Below, piece after piece: positions 23,353-33,441 of a stretch of 64,000 bases of DNA. The stretch is from Billgrantia lactosivorans. Lineage in GTDB: Bacteria > Pseudomonadota > Gammaproteobacteria > Pseudomonadales > Halomonadaceae. How positions within the stretch are numbered: position 1 is the first letter of the stretch; every line of letters starts with the position of its first letter. The stretch spans positions 242,804 to 306,803 of the forward strand of contig NZ_QHGY01000005.1 in the NCBI RefSeq assembly GCF_003254665.1, read 5' to 3'. The translations under genes were made by a program, and so were the position numbers. The notes under the pieces are model-generated. The model was given only the letters and a program-made list of their open reading frames with translations, was not told the DNA's origin and searched no databases.

Positions 23353-23382
23353 GTTGTCGCGCCCATCGAGCCTGGCGACAAC
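23353..23382 (-). promoter_or_regulatory. Hairpin in the rplM leader, possible L13 autoregulatory site
   Basis: GTTGTCGC and GCGACAAC form an eight-base-pair stem around a 14-base loop, between the likely rplM start of transcription (about 23391) and the rplM start codon. It is not followed by a U-run on the minus strand, so it is not an obvious terminator for zapE. Function is inferred only from location and from the known L13 feedback in E. coli. Confidence 0.4.
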
Positions 23383-23397
23383 GGTCGAGAAGCGCGT

Positions 23398-23427
23398 ATT
23401 CTACCCGAATAGCGCGCCCGGGTTAAA
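23398..23427 (-). promoter_or_regulatory. Probable promoter of rplM-rpsI
   Basis: On the minus strand TAGAAT is a five-of-six match to the -10 consensus; TTTAAC lies 18 bases upstream as a weak -35. It is the only good -10 box in the 174-base gap between zapE and rplM. Confidence 0.45.
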
Positions 23428-23445
23428 GCCCTATCTGTGGCTTCG

Positions 23446-24630
23446 TCACGGCTTGTGCGGCAGGCCGAGGTACTCGTGCGACTGCATCTCCTGCAGGCGC
23501 GACAGGGTGCGCTGGAATTCGAATTCGAGGCGGCCGTTCGCATAGAGCGATTCCGCCGGCACCTCGGCCGACATCAGCAGCTTGACGCCGCGGTCGTAGA
23601 ACTCGTCGACCATATTGATGAAGCGTCGCGCCTGATCGTCCGTCGCCGCGCCCATGCGGGTCACGTTGGACACCAGCACGGTGTGGAATTCACGCGCCAG
23701 CTCGATGTAGTCGTTCTGGCTGCGCGGCCCGTCGCACAGCTCGCGGAACTCGAACCACACCACGTCGTCGTGCAGGCGGCGCGCCTTCAGCACGCGATGA
23801 TTGATCTCGATCGGCACCTCGGCCTCGCCCTCGTGCCTGGCGATCTCGCGAAAGCTTCGCGACAGTTCCCGCTCCGCCGCCGCATCGAGCGGCGCGTGGA
23901 AGATCTCGGCACGCTCCAGCGCGCGCAGACGATAGTCGACGCCCGAGTCGACATTGACCACGCGGCAGTGCCGCTTTAGCAGCTCGATGGCGGGCAGGAA
24001 GCGAGCGCGCTGCAGGCCATCCTTGTACAGCTCGTCGGGCACGATGTTCGAGGTGGCCACCAGCACCACGCCGCGCTCGAACAGCGCTTCGAGCAAGTTG
24101 GCGAGGATCATGGCATCGGTGATGTCCTTGACGAAGAATTCGTCGAAGCAGATCACCCGCGCCTCGGCGGCAAACTTGCCGGCGATCAACCTCAGCGGGT
24201 TCTTTTCGCCCTTGTAGTGCTCCAGCTCGTTGTGTACCCGCTGCATGAAGCGGTGGAAGTGGGTACGCATCTTGTCGGGAAATGGCAGCGACTCATGGAA
24301 GGTATCGACGAGATAGGTCTTGCCCCGCCCCACCCCACCCCAGAAGTAGAGCCCATGAATCGACGGCAGCGCCGGCTCATCCGTGCCCCTGTCGCGCTTG
24401 GCGAACAGGTTCGCCATCCGGGACTTGAGGCCGCGTCCGGTGGTCACGGCGCGCGGCTCGGTCCGCGGCGAGGCAACCAGCTGGTCATACAGGCGCTGCA
24501 GGTGTTCCACGGCTCGCTCCTGGGCCGGGTCGTAGTGAAAATCATCGCGCTCGAGGTCGGCCCGGTAGCGTGCCAGCGGCGTGCCGCCAGCAGCCGAGCG
24601 GGAACCCGCAGACGTCACGGTCGCGCACAT
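23446..24630 (-). CDS. zapE: Cell division ATPase ZapE (AFG1 family)
   Basis: An AAA+ type ATPase of about 394 residues that in E. coli joins the Z ring late in constriction. The Walker A motif is GGVGRGKTYLVD, Walker B is VICFDEFFVKDITDA, and the sensor region VLVATSNIVPDELYKDGLQR is clear. I chose the ATG at 24630, which has AAGGAA six bases upstream; the in-frame ATG at 24651 would add seven residues. It is divergent from zapG, another division-linked gene. Confidence 0.93.
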   Translation of the reverse strand: MCATVTSAGSRSAAGGTPLARYRADLERDDFHYDPAQERAVEHLQRLYDQLVASPRTEPRAVTTGRGLKSRMANLFAKRDRGTDEPALPSIHGLYFWGGVGRGKTYLVDTFHESLPFPDKMRTHFHRFMQRVHNELEHYKGEKNPLRLIAGKFAAEARVICFDEFFVKDITDAMILANLLEALFERGVVLVATSNIVPDELYKDGLQRARFLPAIELLKRHCRVVNVDSGVDYRLRALERAEIFHAPLDAAAERELSRSFREIARHEGEAEVPIEINHRVLKARRLHDDVVWFEFRELCDGPRSQNDYIELAREFHTVLVSNVTRMGAATDDQARRFINMVDEFYDRGVKLLMSAEVPAESLYANGRLEFEFQRTLSRLQEMQSHEYLGLPHKP

Positions 24631-24675
24631 GGAGGATTCCTTGCTGATCATGGCTCACATCGTTGCAGGCCCTGC

Positions 24676-24681
24676 ATTATA
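24676..24681 (-). promoter_or_regulatory. Perfect -10 box upstream of zapE
   Basis: The minus strand carries TATAAT 46 bases before the zapE start. No convincing -35 box lies 16-18 bases further up, so activation or a different spacing may be involved. Confidence 0.4.
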
Positions 24682-24734
24682 CGCATCCCGAGCGCGGCGC
24701 GCAGGAAAATGGCCGTCGCCGGCGATACCGATCG

Positions 24735-24765
24735 TTGACCCGTCGACTGCCAAGGCTTCTATAAT
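24735..24765 (+). promoter_or_regulatory. Probable promoter of zapG
   Basis: TTGACC and a perfect TATAAT lie 19 bases apart, 65 bases before the zapG start. The long spacer is suboptimal, but both boxes are close to consensus. Confidence 0.55.
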
Positions 24766-24830
24766 GGGCCGCCAGACTTGGCTCGAAGCGGGCAGCGTCT
24801 TCGGCGTGTATCAGTATCAGGGAGAACTTC

Positions 24831-25280
24831 GTGGATTACGGCAATGTGAACTGGATCGTGGCCATCGTCAGCCTGCTGGTCGGACTTGGCATCGGCGTCA
24901 TCGGCTATCGCATGCTTGGCACCCCCGCCACGCAGTTGCACAAGTTGCGCCGCCAGGTGGCCGAGCGTGAGCGCGAGCTCAGCGTGATGCGGGAGGGCAT
25001 GAACGAGCATTTCACCCAGGTGGGCATGATGGTGAGCAACATCCAGCGCGAGATGCGCACCCTCGAGCATCGCCTCACCGAGGATGCCAGCACGCTGCAC
25101 TGCGAACCCCGTAACGATCGCCAGCTGCAGGCCGCCGATCAGCCGGCCTTGACCGGCGGAGACGACGACATACCGGCGCCGCGCGACTACGCCGACGGCT
25201 CCGGCGGCACCCTGTCGGAGGACTTCGGCCTCAGGTCCCGCGACGACAAGGCCGACGCGCCCCAGCCGCCGCGCTACTGA
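24831..25280 (+). CDS. zapG: ZapG/YhcB family envelope protein (DUF1043)
   Basis: A 149-residue protein with one N-terminal membrane helix (VAIVSLLVGLGIGVIGYRML), a cytoplasmic coiled coil (QLHKLRRQVAERERELSVM and beyond) and a disordered acidic tail. E. coli YhcB/ZapG binds division and elongation proteins and affects cell shape and envelope synthesis. The start is a GTG at 24831, preceded by AGGGAGA. A good promoter lies just upstream. Confidence 0.88.
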   Translation: MDYGNVNWIVAIVSLLVGLGIGVIGYRMLGTPATQLHKLRRQVAERERELSVMREGMNEHFTQVGMMVSNIQREMRTLEHRLTEDASTLHCEPRNDRQLQAADQPALTGGDDDIPAPRDYADGSGGTLSEDFGLRSRDDKADAPQPPRY

Positions 25281-25304
25281 GCGCTCACCCCTCGCCTGGC
25301 TCCG

Positions 25305-26066
25305 TCACGCCGGGTTGTCGATATCGACGAAGCGGTGTTCGACGCCATATTCCTGCGCGAGCCACGCCCCCAGCGCCTGCACGCCGTAGCGCTCGGTGGC
25401 GTGGTGCCCTGCCGCCAGGTAATGGATGCCGAGTTCGCGCGCCAGGTGCGTGGTGCGCTCGGATATCTCGCCCGAGATGAAGGCCTCAGCACCGGCCTCC
25501 CAGGCCGTGACGATCATGTCCTGGGCGCCGCCGGTACACCAGGCGACACGGCGCACCGCGCCGCTGGCGGGCGCCTCGATGAGCAGCGGCTGCCGCCCCA
25601 GGCGCTCCCCGACATGCCGCGCCAGGCCCGCCGCCGAGGCGGCCTCGGGCAGGCTGCCGAGCCAGACCAGCCCCTGGCCCAGCTCGCCGTCGGCGCAGCC
25701 CTCCACGCGCAGGCCGAGACGCCGCGCGAGCATGGCATTGTTGCCGAGCTCGGCGTGGGCATCGAGCGGCAGATGGTACGCCAGCAGGTTGATGTCGTTG
25801 AGCAGCAGCGTGCGAATGCGCCGCTGCTTGATGCCGGTGATCGCCACCGGCTCGTTCTTCCAGAAGTAGCCATGGTGAACGAGCAGCAGGTCCGCCGACC
25901 ACGACACCGCCTCGTCGAGCAGCGCCTGACAGGCGGTCACGCCACTCATCACGCGGCGCACCTCGTCACGCCCCGCCACCTGCAGGCCGTTGACGGTATA
26001 GTCCTTGAACGCCGGGGCGTCGAGCAGGGTATCGCAGGCCCGCACCAGGTCGGTTCGCAAAATCAT
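25305..26066 (-). CDS. Nif3-like dinuclear metal-centre protein (YbgI family)
   Basis: A 253-residue protein of the Nif3/DUF34 family. Metal ligands are visible in LLLVHHGYFW near residue 64, in LPLDAH near residue 102, and in the C-terminal AAGHHATERYG. The active site binds two metals and the family has been linked to GTP cyclohydrolase-like or metal-insertion roles, with no settled function. It is convergent with zapG and divergent from the degS-type protease, as in P. aeruginosa next to algW. Confidence 0.9.
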   Translation of the reverse strand: MILRTDLVRACDTLLDAPAFKDYTVNGLQVAGRDEVRRVMSGVTACQALLDEAVSWSADLLLVHHGYFWKNEPVAITGIKQRRIRTLLLNDINLLAYHLPLDAHAELGNNAMLARRLGLRVEGCADGELGQGLVWLGSLPEAASAAGLARHVGERLGRQPLLIEAPASGAVRRVAWCTGGAQDMIVTAWEAGAEAFISGEISERTTHLARELGIHYLAAGHHATERYGVQALGAWLAQEYGVEHRFVDIDNPA

Positions 26067-26100
26067 CCTAGCCTCCCGGACAGCGCTTCGCTGCCAGTGT

Positions 26101-26120
26101 TACAATCGGCCACCATTGTA
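26101..26120. promoter_or_regulatory. Mirror-image -10-like boxes between the Nif3 gene and degS
   Basis: TACAAT (26101-26106, plus strand) and ATTGTA (26115-26120, which reads TACAAT on the minus strand) are separated by eight bases. Each is a five-of-six match to a -10 box facing its own gene. The -35 regions are weak, so this may be a divergent promoter pair or a single symmetrical protein-binding site. Confidence 0.35.
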
Positions 26121-26168
26121 TCGACTGCGCGGGACGGCAGCGACCGCCCGCCGACCAGGAAACGCCGC

Positions 26169-27377
26169 ATGCGTCGTTCGCTCATCGCCTATGCCCTGCC
26201 CGTCCTCATCGGCGTGCTGCTGGCCATCGTCCTGCTGAACACCTTCCCCCAGCTGCTGCGCAGCCCTTCGCCACCGGACACCCCCACCGGGAGCGTGGTG
26301 CCTACCGAGGTGCAGCCGGCATCGCGCCCCTCCCCCGAACTCCAGCAGGCCCCTCCCCTGGCGCGCGAGCAGGGGCCGGCCAGCTATTCGACGGCGGTCG
26401 AGAAGGCCGCCCCGGCAGTCGTCAACATCTATTCGTCGCGGGTCGTCGCGCGCGAGGAACATCCGCTGATGTCGGACCCCTTCTTCCGCCAGTTCTTCGC
26501 CGACGACCTGCCGAGACAGCAGCGCCTGCTGTCGAGCCTGGGTTCGGGGGTCATCGTCAGCGAGGATGGCTACGTACTGACCAATCATCACGTGATCGAC
26601 GGCGCCGACGAGATCCAGGTGGCGCTGCGTGACGGCAGGGAAACGCTGGCGGAAGTGATCGGCACCGACCCCGAGAGCGACCTGGCGGTGCTGCGCATCG
26701 ACCTGGAGCAGCTGCCGGTGATTCACCTCGCCGACACCGAGGATGTGGCGGTGGGCGATATCGCCATGGCCATCGGCAACCCGTTCGGCGTCGGCCAGAC
26801 CGTCACCATGGGCATCATCAGCGCCACCGGGCGTAGTCACCTGGGATTGAGCGCCTACGAGGATTTCATCCAGACCGACGCGGCCATCAATCCGGGCAAC
26901 TCCGGCGGCGCCTTGATCAATGCCGAGGGCTCCCTGGTGGGCATCAACACCGCCATCTTCTCCCGCTCGGGCGGCTCCCAGGGGGTCGGCTTCGCCATCC
27001 CCACGCGCCTGGCGCGCTCGATCCTGGAGGATCTGGTGACCCAGGGGCGCGTGATCCGTGGCTGGCTGGGCATCGAGGCGCAGGAACTCTCCCAGGACCT
27101 GGCGGCCTCCTTCGGCCTGCAGACGCCGCGCGGCGTCGTGATTTCGGCGGTGGTGCCGGACGGGCCCGCCGCCCGCGCCGGCCTGCGCCCGGGCGACGTG
27201 CTGCTGGAGGTCGACGGACGCCCCATCCTCGATGCCCGCGCCGCCATGAGCGACATCGCGGCCATCGAGCCGGGGGCCACGCTTCCCTTGACCTTGGTGC
27301 GCAGCGGCGAGACCTTCACCGTCGAGCTGGAGGTGGGCGAGCGCCCGCTGCCGCCGAGCGAACGCCCCGACCGCTGA
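26169..27377 (+). CDS. degS: Envelope-stress serine protease, DegS/AlgW type
   Basis: A 402-residue trypsin-like protease with one N-terminal membrane anchor (residues 7-30), a proline-rich linker, a protease domain and a single C-terminal PDZ domain (about 310-395). The catalytic residues are His141 (LTNHHVIDG), Asp171 (ESDLAVL) and Ser245 (NPGNSGGAL). In E. coli DegS and in P. aeruginosa AlgW the PDZ domain senses misfolded outer-membrane proteins and the protease cuts an anti-sigma factor. One PDZ and a membrane anchor argue against DegP. AGGAAA precedes the ATG. It converges on hisD with only seven bases between the stops. Confidence 0.92.
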   Translation: MRRSLIAYALPVLIGVLLAIVLLNTFPQLLRSPSPPDTPTGSVVPTEVQPASRPSPELQQAPPLAREQGPASYSTAVEKAAPAVVNIYSSRVVAREEHPLMSDPFFRQFFADDLPRQQRLLSSLGSGVIVSEDGYVLTNHHVIDGADEIQVALRDGRETLAEVIGTDPESDLAVLRIDLEQLPVIHLADTEDVAVGDIAMAIGNPFGVGQTVTMGIISATGRSHLGLSAYEDFIQTDAAINPGNSGGALINAEGSLVGINTAIFSRSGGSQGVGFAIPTRLARSILEDLVTQGRVIRGWLGIEAQELSQDLAASFGLQTPRGVVISAVVPDGPAARAGLRPGDVLLEVDGRPILDARAAMSDIAAIEPGATLPLTLVRSGETFTVELEVGERPLPPSERPDR

Positions 27378-27384
27378 ACCGGCG

Positions 27385-28707
27385 CTACTCCTTGATGCGG
27401 TACTCGGCGGAGCGGGCGTGGGCGGTCAGCGACTCGCCGCGCGCCAGCACCGAGGCCACCCTGCCCAGCGTCGATGCCCCCGCCTCCGAGCAGTGGATGA
27501 TCGACGAGCGCTTCTGGAAGTCATAGACCCCCAGCGGCGAGGAGAAGCGCGCCGTGCCGGATGTCGGCAGCACGTGGTTGGGGCCGGCGCAGTAGTCGCC
27601 CAGCGCTTCGGCCGTGAAGCGCCCCATGAAGATGGCGCCGGCATGGCGTATCTCGGGCAGCAGTGCCTCCGGATCGGCCAGGGAGAGTTCGAGGTGCTCC
27701 GGGGCGATGCGGTTGACCAGGCGCACGGCCTCGTCGCGATCGCGACAGTGGATCAGCGCCCCGCGGCGAGCCAGCGACTGGCGCACGATCGTCTCGCGCT
27801 CCAGCGTCGGCAGCAGGCGGGCGATCGCCGCCTCCACCTCGTCCAGATGGCGCTCGTCCCAGCTGACCAGCAGCGCCTGGGCATCCTCGTCGTGCTCGGC
27901 CTGGGAGAACAGGTCCATGGCCAGCCACTCGGGGTCGGTTCCCGCGTCGGAGACCACCAGGATTTCCGAGGGTCCGGCGATCATGTCGATGCCCACCTGG
28001 CCGAATACCGCCCGCTTGGCGGTCGCCACGTAGATGTTGCCGGGCCCCACGATCTTGTCGACCCGCGGCACGCTCTCGGTGCCGTAGGCCAGTGCCGCCA
28101 CCGCCTGGGCGCCGCCGACGGTGAAGACGTGATCCACTCCCGCCAGGTGAGCCGCCGCCAGCACCAGCTCGTTGAGCACGCCGTCGGGGGTCGGCACCAC
28201 CATGACGATCTCGCGGACACCCGCCACATGAGCCGGAATGGCATTCATCAGCACCGAGGAGGGATAGGCCGCCTTGCCGCCCGGCACGTAGATGCCGGCA
28301 CGATCGAGCGGCATGACCTGCTGGCCCAGCACGCTGCCGTCGGCCTCGGTGTAGGTCCAGGAGCTCGGCTTCTGGCGCTCATGGTAGAGGCGGATGCGCT
28401 CGGCGGCGCGGGACAGGGCATCGCGCTGCGCCTCGGGCAGGCCGTGGAAGGCCTGCTCCAGCCGCGCCGCCCCCAGGGTGAGCTCGCCCATGGACGCCGC
28501 CGACAGCCGGTCGAAACGCCGGGTGTACTCGACCAGGGCCGCATCCCCCCGCTCACGCACCGCCGCGAGGATCTCCGCGACACGCTGCTGCACCTCGGCG
28601 TCGGACACGCCCTCCCAGGCCAGCAGGGCATCGAGGCGCGCCTCGAAGTCGGCATCGACGGTGGAGAGCCGGGCCAGCTCGACGCCTTGGGCTCGGGTTT
28701 CGCTCAT
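27385..28707 (-). CDS. hisD: Histidinol dehydrogenase
   Basis: A 440-residue zinc enzyme that performs the last two oxidations of histidine synthesis. Visible are [22 protein letters not shown], the nucleotide-site region [27 protein letters not shown], zinc ligands in [10 protein letters not shown], and APEHLEL. The start at 28707 ([11 protein letters not shown]) was chosen; the open frame continues to 28833 but lacks family residues. It lies 43 bases after hisG and is probably cotranscribed. No hisC follows it here. Confidence 0.96.
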   Translation of the reverse strand: MSETRAQGVELARLSTVDADFEARLDALLAWEGVSDAEVQQRVAEILAAVRERGDAALVEYTRRFDRLSAASMGELTLGAARLEQAFHGLPEAQRDALSRAAERIRLYHERQKPSSWTYTEADGSVLGQQVMPLDRAGIYVPGGKAAYPSSVLMNAIPAHVAGVREIVMVVPTPDGVLNELVLAAAHLAGVDHVFTVGGAQAVAALAYGTESVPRVDKIVGPGNIYVATAKRAVFGQVGIDMIAGPSEILVVSDAGTDPEWLAMDLFSQAEHDEDAQALLVSWDERHLDEVEAAIARLLPTLERETIVRQSLARRGALIHCRDRDEAVRLVNRIAPEHLELSLADPEALLPEIRHAGAIFMGRFTAEALGDYCAGPNHVLPTSGTARFSSPLGVYDFQKRSSIIHCSEAGASTLGRVASVLARGESLTAHARSAEYRIKE

Positions 28708-28750
28708 GATCGCATTCGCCTCCAGGTAGTGTGGACTATCGCCCCCGTCC

Positions 28751-29413
28751 TCAGTGCGCGGGGGATGCGGCCGACGCGCGGCGCCGCTCCACGGCCTGGG
28801 CGAGGCGCGCGATGAGCGGCTTGAGGCGCTCATGCTTCATGGTCATGGCCGCCTTGTTGACCACCAGGCGGGTGCTGATCGGCGCGATCAGCTCCCGCGG
28901 CGACATGCCGTTGGCGCGCAGGGTGTTGCCGGTGTCGACGATGTCGACGATCTCGTCGGCCAGGTTCATCAGCGGTGCCAGCTCCATGGCGCCGTAGAGC
29001 TTGATGACTTCGGCCTGGATGCCCTGCTCGGCGTAGTAGCGCCGCGCCACGTTGACGAACTTGGTCGCCACCCGGCGCCTGGCTGGCGCGGCCGCGGCGC
29101 CGTCGATGCCGGCCGTCATCAGCCTGCACCTGGCAATCTCGAGATCCAGCGGCTCGTAGAGCCCCTCGGCGCCGTGCTCGAGCAGCACATCCTTGCCCGC
29201 CACGCCCAGGTCGGCGGCGCCCAGTTGCACGTAGGTCGGCACGTCGGTGGCGCGAATCACCACCAGCTTGACGTCGTCGAGGTTGGTGTCGAAGAGCAGC
29301 TTGCGGCTCTTGCCCAGGTCCTCGGCCGGCACGATGCCGGCATCTGCCAGCAGCGGCAGGGTCTCGTCGAGAATACGGCCCTTCGACAGGGCCAGAATCA
29401 ATTGCTTGCTCAT
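28751..29413 (-). CDS. hisG: ATP phosphoribosyltransferase catalytic subunit, short form
   Basis: First enzyme of histidine synthesis, joining ATP and PRPP. The protein has 220 residues and shows [18 protein letters not shown], the PRPP-binding stretch [17 protein letters not shown], and no C-terminal regulatory domain (the long form is near 300 residues). Short HisG is known to need the HisRS-like partner HisZ for activity and feedback; hisZ is not in this window. It lies between murA and hisD. Confidence 0.95.
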   Translation of the reverse strand: MSKQLILALSKGRILDETLPLLADAGIVPAEDLGKSRKLLFDTNLDDVKLVVIRATDVPTYVQLGAADLGVAGKDVLLEHGAEGLYEPLDLEIARCRLMTAGIDGAAAAPARRRVATKFVNVARRYYAEQGIQAEVIKLYGAMELAPLMNLADEIVDIVDTGNTLRANGMSPRELIAPISTRLVVNKAAMTMKHERLKPLIARLAQAVERRRASAASPAH

Positions 29414-29454
29414 GGTCTCGCCTATGGTCGGAACCGCGGGCGCCGCCTGCCCGC

Positions 29455-31000
<1,546 letters not shown>

Positions 31001-31081
31001 GGAACACGGAACTCCTGTGGGACGAATGGAGCGGCGCGCGGCCCCAACGAGGGCCACTGCCAGAAACGAGAATCCCTACAT

Positions 31082-31111
31082 GGTAAAGAAAAGCATCGCG
31101 CTTGGCGATGC
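31082..31111 (-). terminator. Rho-independent terminator at the end of the mla operon
   Basis: On the minus strand GCATCGC, a five-base loop and GCGATGC are followed directly by TTTTCTTTA. It lies 27 bases after the mlaB stop and should separate mlaFEDCB from ibaG-murA-hisG-hisD. Confidence 0.8.
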
Positions 31112-31137
31112 CGGAGCCGGGCTCGGCCGGTGCGGGA

Positions 31138-31470
31138 TCAGGCCTCGCCGGCCAGCGGCAGGAGTGCGTCGAGCCCTGCCACCCGAGTCAGGCGCGCCAG
31201 CGGCGCCGAGAGCCGAACCTGGTGGATTTCGACGCCGGCCGCGCGTGCCTGACGCGACCACTCGAGCAGCACGCTGAGGGCGGCACTGCTGACCTGCTCG
31301 ACGCCGCCGAGGTCGAGCACCACGCGCGCCCCGTCGGCCTGCTCGGCGAGCCAGGCGCTGCCCGCCTCGGCCAGGGGGGCGGCGATCTCGAAAGGGACAT
31401 CGCCGCTGACGGCCAGCCCCTGGGGGCCGGCCTCCAGGCGCACGCCGCCGCGCTCGAGCAGCCGGTTCAT
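31138..31470 (-). CDS. mlaB: MlaB, STAS-domain subunit of the phospholipid transporter
   Basis: A 110-residue STAS-domain protein. The core LDLGGVEQVSSAALSVLLEW is typical; in MlaB this domain binds and stabilises the ATPase MlaF in the cytoplasm. The start overlaps the mlaC stop by ATGA. Sequence conservation in MlaB is low, so the call leans on the STAS core and the position as fifth gene of the mla operon. Confidence 0.9.
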   Translation of the reverse strand: MNRLLERGGVRLEAGPQGLAVSGDVPFEIAAPLAEAGSAWLAEQADGARVVLDLGGVEQVSSAALSVLLEWSRQARAAGVEIHQVRLSAPLARLTRVAGLDALLPLAGEA

Positions 31471-32129
31471 GTATTGCTGCCCTCCTCCAGCTCCTCGGCG
31501 GCGATCTCCGGCGACCAGTTGGCGATCACCGCGTCAAAGTCGCGGCCGTGGTCGCGCATCGCCTGGTCGAACTGGTTGCGGAAGGTCAGCCCCAGGTTGA
31601 TGCCATTGACGATGACGTTGACCACCTTCCACTCGCCGTCGGACTGGCGCAGCGTATAGCTGACCGGGTAGACGCTGCCGTCCATGGCCTCCACCTCCAT
31701 GGCCACCGAGGCTTGATCCTCGTGGCGCGGCGGGCGCTGGCTGTCCAGTACCCTCAGTTCGCGATAGTCGAAGGTCACCAGCCCCTTGCTGTAGGTGTCG
31801 ATCAGCGTCTGGCGAAAGACATTGACGAACCGCGAGCGCTGCTGCGGCGTGGCGTTCTGGAAGTAACGCCCCATCACGCTGGCACCGATATAGCGGAAGT
31901 CGGCGATGTCGTCGAGGCTGTCGTCGACCAGCGCCTCGAGCTCGTCCATGTTGCTGGCGTAGTAGTCCTTGCGCCCCTCGATCTGGCCCATCAGCTCATC
32001 AATGCTGTCACGAATCATCTGTTCGGGGCTGCGCTCCGGCGCAGCGGACGCCGCCAGGCTGGCCAGCAGCAGGCTCAGGCCGAGGAACAGGCGGCGAAAC
32101 AGGGCGGGGGAAAGTGTCATCTGTCTCAT
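31467..32129 (-). CDS. mlaC: MlaC, periplasmic phospholipid carrier
   Basis: A 220-residue secreted protein: a signal peptide (FRRLFLGLSLLLASLAASA) and the Tol_tol_Ttg2 domain with TPQQRSRFVNVFRQTLIDTYSKGL and NGINLGLTFRNQF. It ferries phospholipid between the outer-membrane MlaA complex and MlaFEDB. Two in-frame ATGs (32129 and 32120) are possible; the first has GAGGT about seven bases upstream. Confidence 0.95.
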   Translation of the reverse strand: MRQMTLSPALFRRLFLGLSLLLASLAASAAPERSPEQMIRDSIDELMGQIEGRKDYYASNMDELEALVDDSLDDIADFRYIGASVMGRYFQNATPQQRSRFVNVFRQTLIDTYSKGLVTFDYRELRVLDSQRPPRHEDQASVAMEVEAMDGSVYPVSYTLRQSDGEWKVVNVIVNGINLGLTFRNQFDQAMRDHGRDFDAVIANWSPEIAAEELEEGSNT

Positions 32130-32156
32130 CAGTCGACCTCGAAGGAAAGGAATGGG

Positions 32157-32621
32157 TCAGTCGTTGACCATACTGGAGACGAACTGCTGAATCAGCTCTT
32201 CCAGCACGACCGCCGACTGGGTGTCGCGAATGGTATCGCCGTCATCGAGCATCTCGGGATCGCCACCGACGCTGAGTCCGATGTACTGTTCGCCCAGCAG
32301 GCCGGAGGTCAGGACCGATGCCGTGGTATCGCGGGGAAGCCGACCCTCCAGCTCCGCGTCGAGTTCGAGGGTGACCCGCGCATCGTACCACTCGGTATCC
32401 AGATCGATGGCGGTGACTCGCCCCACCGTGACGCCGGACATGGTGACCCGTGACCGCGGCTTGAGGCTGCCGATGTTGGCGAAGTTGGCCTCCAGCCGGA
32501 AGGTGTCGTCCGGCACCGTGAAGGTCAGCCCGCTGACGCGCAGCCCCAGGAACAGCAGCCCCAGGATACCGGCCAGCATGAACAGACCGACTCCCAGCTC
32601 CATCGTCTTGCTGCGCTTCAT
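32157..32621 (-). CDS. mlaD: MlaD, MCE-domain subunit of the phospholipid transporter
   Basis: A 154-residue protein with one membrane helix (LGVGLFMLAGILGLLFLGL) and one MCE domain (FRLEANFANIGSLKPRSRVTMSGVTVGRV). The MCE hexamer forms the periplasmic lipid tunnel above MlaE. The SGLLGEQYIGLSVGG segment is a strongly conserved part of the family. It lies between mlaE and mlaC with gaps of 37 and 27 bases. Confidence 0.96.
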   Translation of the reverse strand: MKRSKTMELGVGLFMLAGILGLLFLGLRVSGLTFTVPDDTFRLEANFANIGSLKPRSRVTMSGVTVGRVTAIDLDTEWYDARVTLELDAELEGRLPRDTTASVLTSGLLGEQYIGLSVGGDPEMLDDGDTIRDTQSAVVLEELIQQFVSSMVND

Positions 32622-32658
32622 CCTGCCTCTCCATGTCGCGTTGGACGCCGTTCAAGCA

Positions 32659-33441
32659 TCAGGAAAACCCTCCGAACATCACCGCGGTCAGCACGAAGTC
32701 GAGCCCCAGCACCGCCAGCGACGAGTAGACCACCGTGCGCGTGGTGGCACGCGAGATGCCTTCCGACGTCGGCACCAGGTCGTAGCCCTGGAACACCGCG
32801 ATCCAGGTCACCACCAGGGCGAACACCAGACTCTTGACCATGCCGTTGCCGACGTCCGCCAGGAAATCGACGCTGGACTGCATGCTGCTCCAGTAGGAGC
32901 CCTCGAACACACCCAGCCACTCGACGCCGACCAGGTAGCCGCCATAGACGCCAACCACGCTGAAGCCGACGGTCAGCACCGGCAGTGCCACGAAACCGGC
33001 CCACAATCTCGGCGCCACCACCCGGCGCAGCGGATCGACGCCGATCATCTCCATGCTGGTGAGCTGCTCGGTGGCCTTCATCAGGCCGATTTCGGCGGTC
33101 AGCGCCGAGCCGGCGCGCCCGGCGAACAGCAGCGCCGCCACCACCGGCGACAGCTCACGCAGCAACGACAGCGCCACCATCTGCCCCAGCGCCTGCTCGG
33201 CGCCGAAGTCGACCAGGATGGTATACCCCTGCAGCGCCAGGACCATGCCGATGAACAGTCCCGACACCAGCACGATGGCCAGCGACAGCACACCGACGAA
33301 GTGCATCTGGCGCAGCCACAGGTAGCAGCCCTCGCGGGAGGGCATGCCGACGGAGGACTGGGCGAGGAACAGGCCCGCCCTGCCCAGCGCCTCGAGCACG
33401 TCGCAGCCGCTGCGCCCGAGGCGCACGATGCGCCCGATCAT
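32659..33441 (-). CDS. mlaE: MlaE, permease subunit of the phospholipid transporter
   Basis: A 260-residue inner-membrane protein of the MlaE/YrbE family, with five or six hydrophobic segments. The conserved block [34 protein letters not shown] is split over two helices and contacts the ATPase MlaF. The ATG at 33441 overlaps the mlaF stop by ATGA; the longer open frame to 34281 is a shadow of mlaF. Confidence 0.96.
   Translation of the reverse strand: MIGRIVRLGRSGCDVLEALGRAGLFLAQSSVGMPSREGCYLWLRQMHFVGVLSLAIVLVSGLFIGMVLALQGYTILVDFGAEQALGQMVALSLLRELSPVVAALLFAGRAGSALTAEIGLMKATEQLTSMEMIGVDPLRRVVAPRLWAGFVALPVLTVGFSVVGVYGGYLVGVEWLGVFEGSYWSSMQSSVDFLADVGNGMVKSLVFALVVTWIAVFQGYDLVPTSEGISRATTRTVVYSSLAVLGLDFVLTAVMFGGFS

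Noticed and set aside
25335..26168. An N-terminal extension of the degS-type protease to 680 residues
   Set aside because: The extension is antisense to the Nif3 gene, and a signal anchor with a good ribosome binding site begins at 26169.
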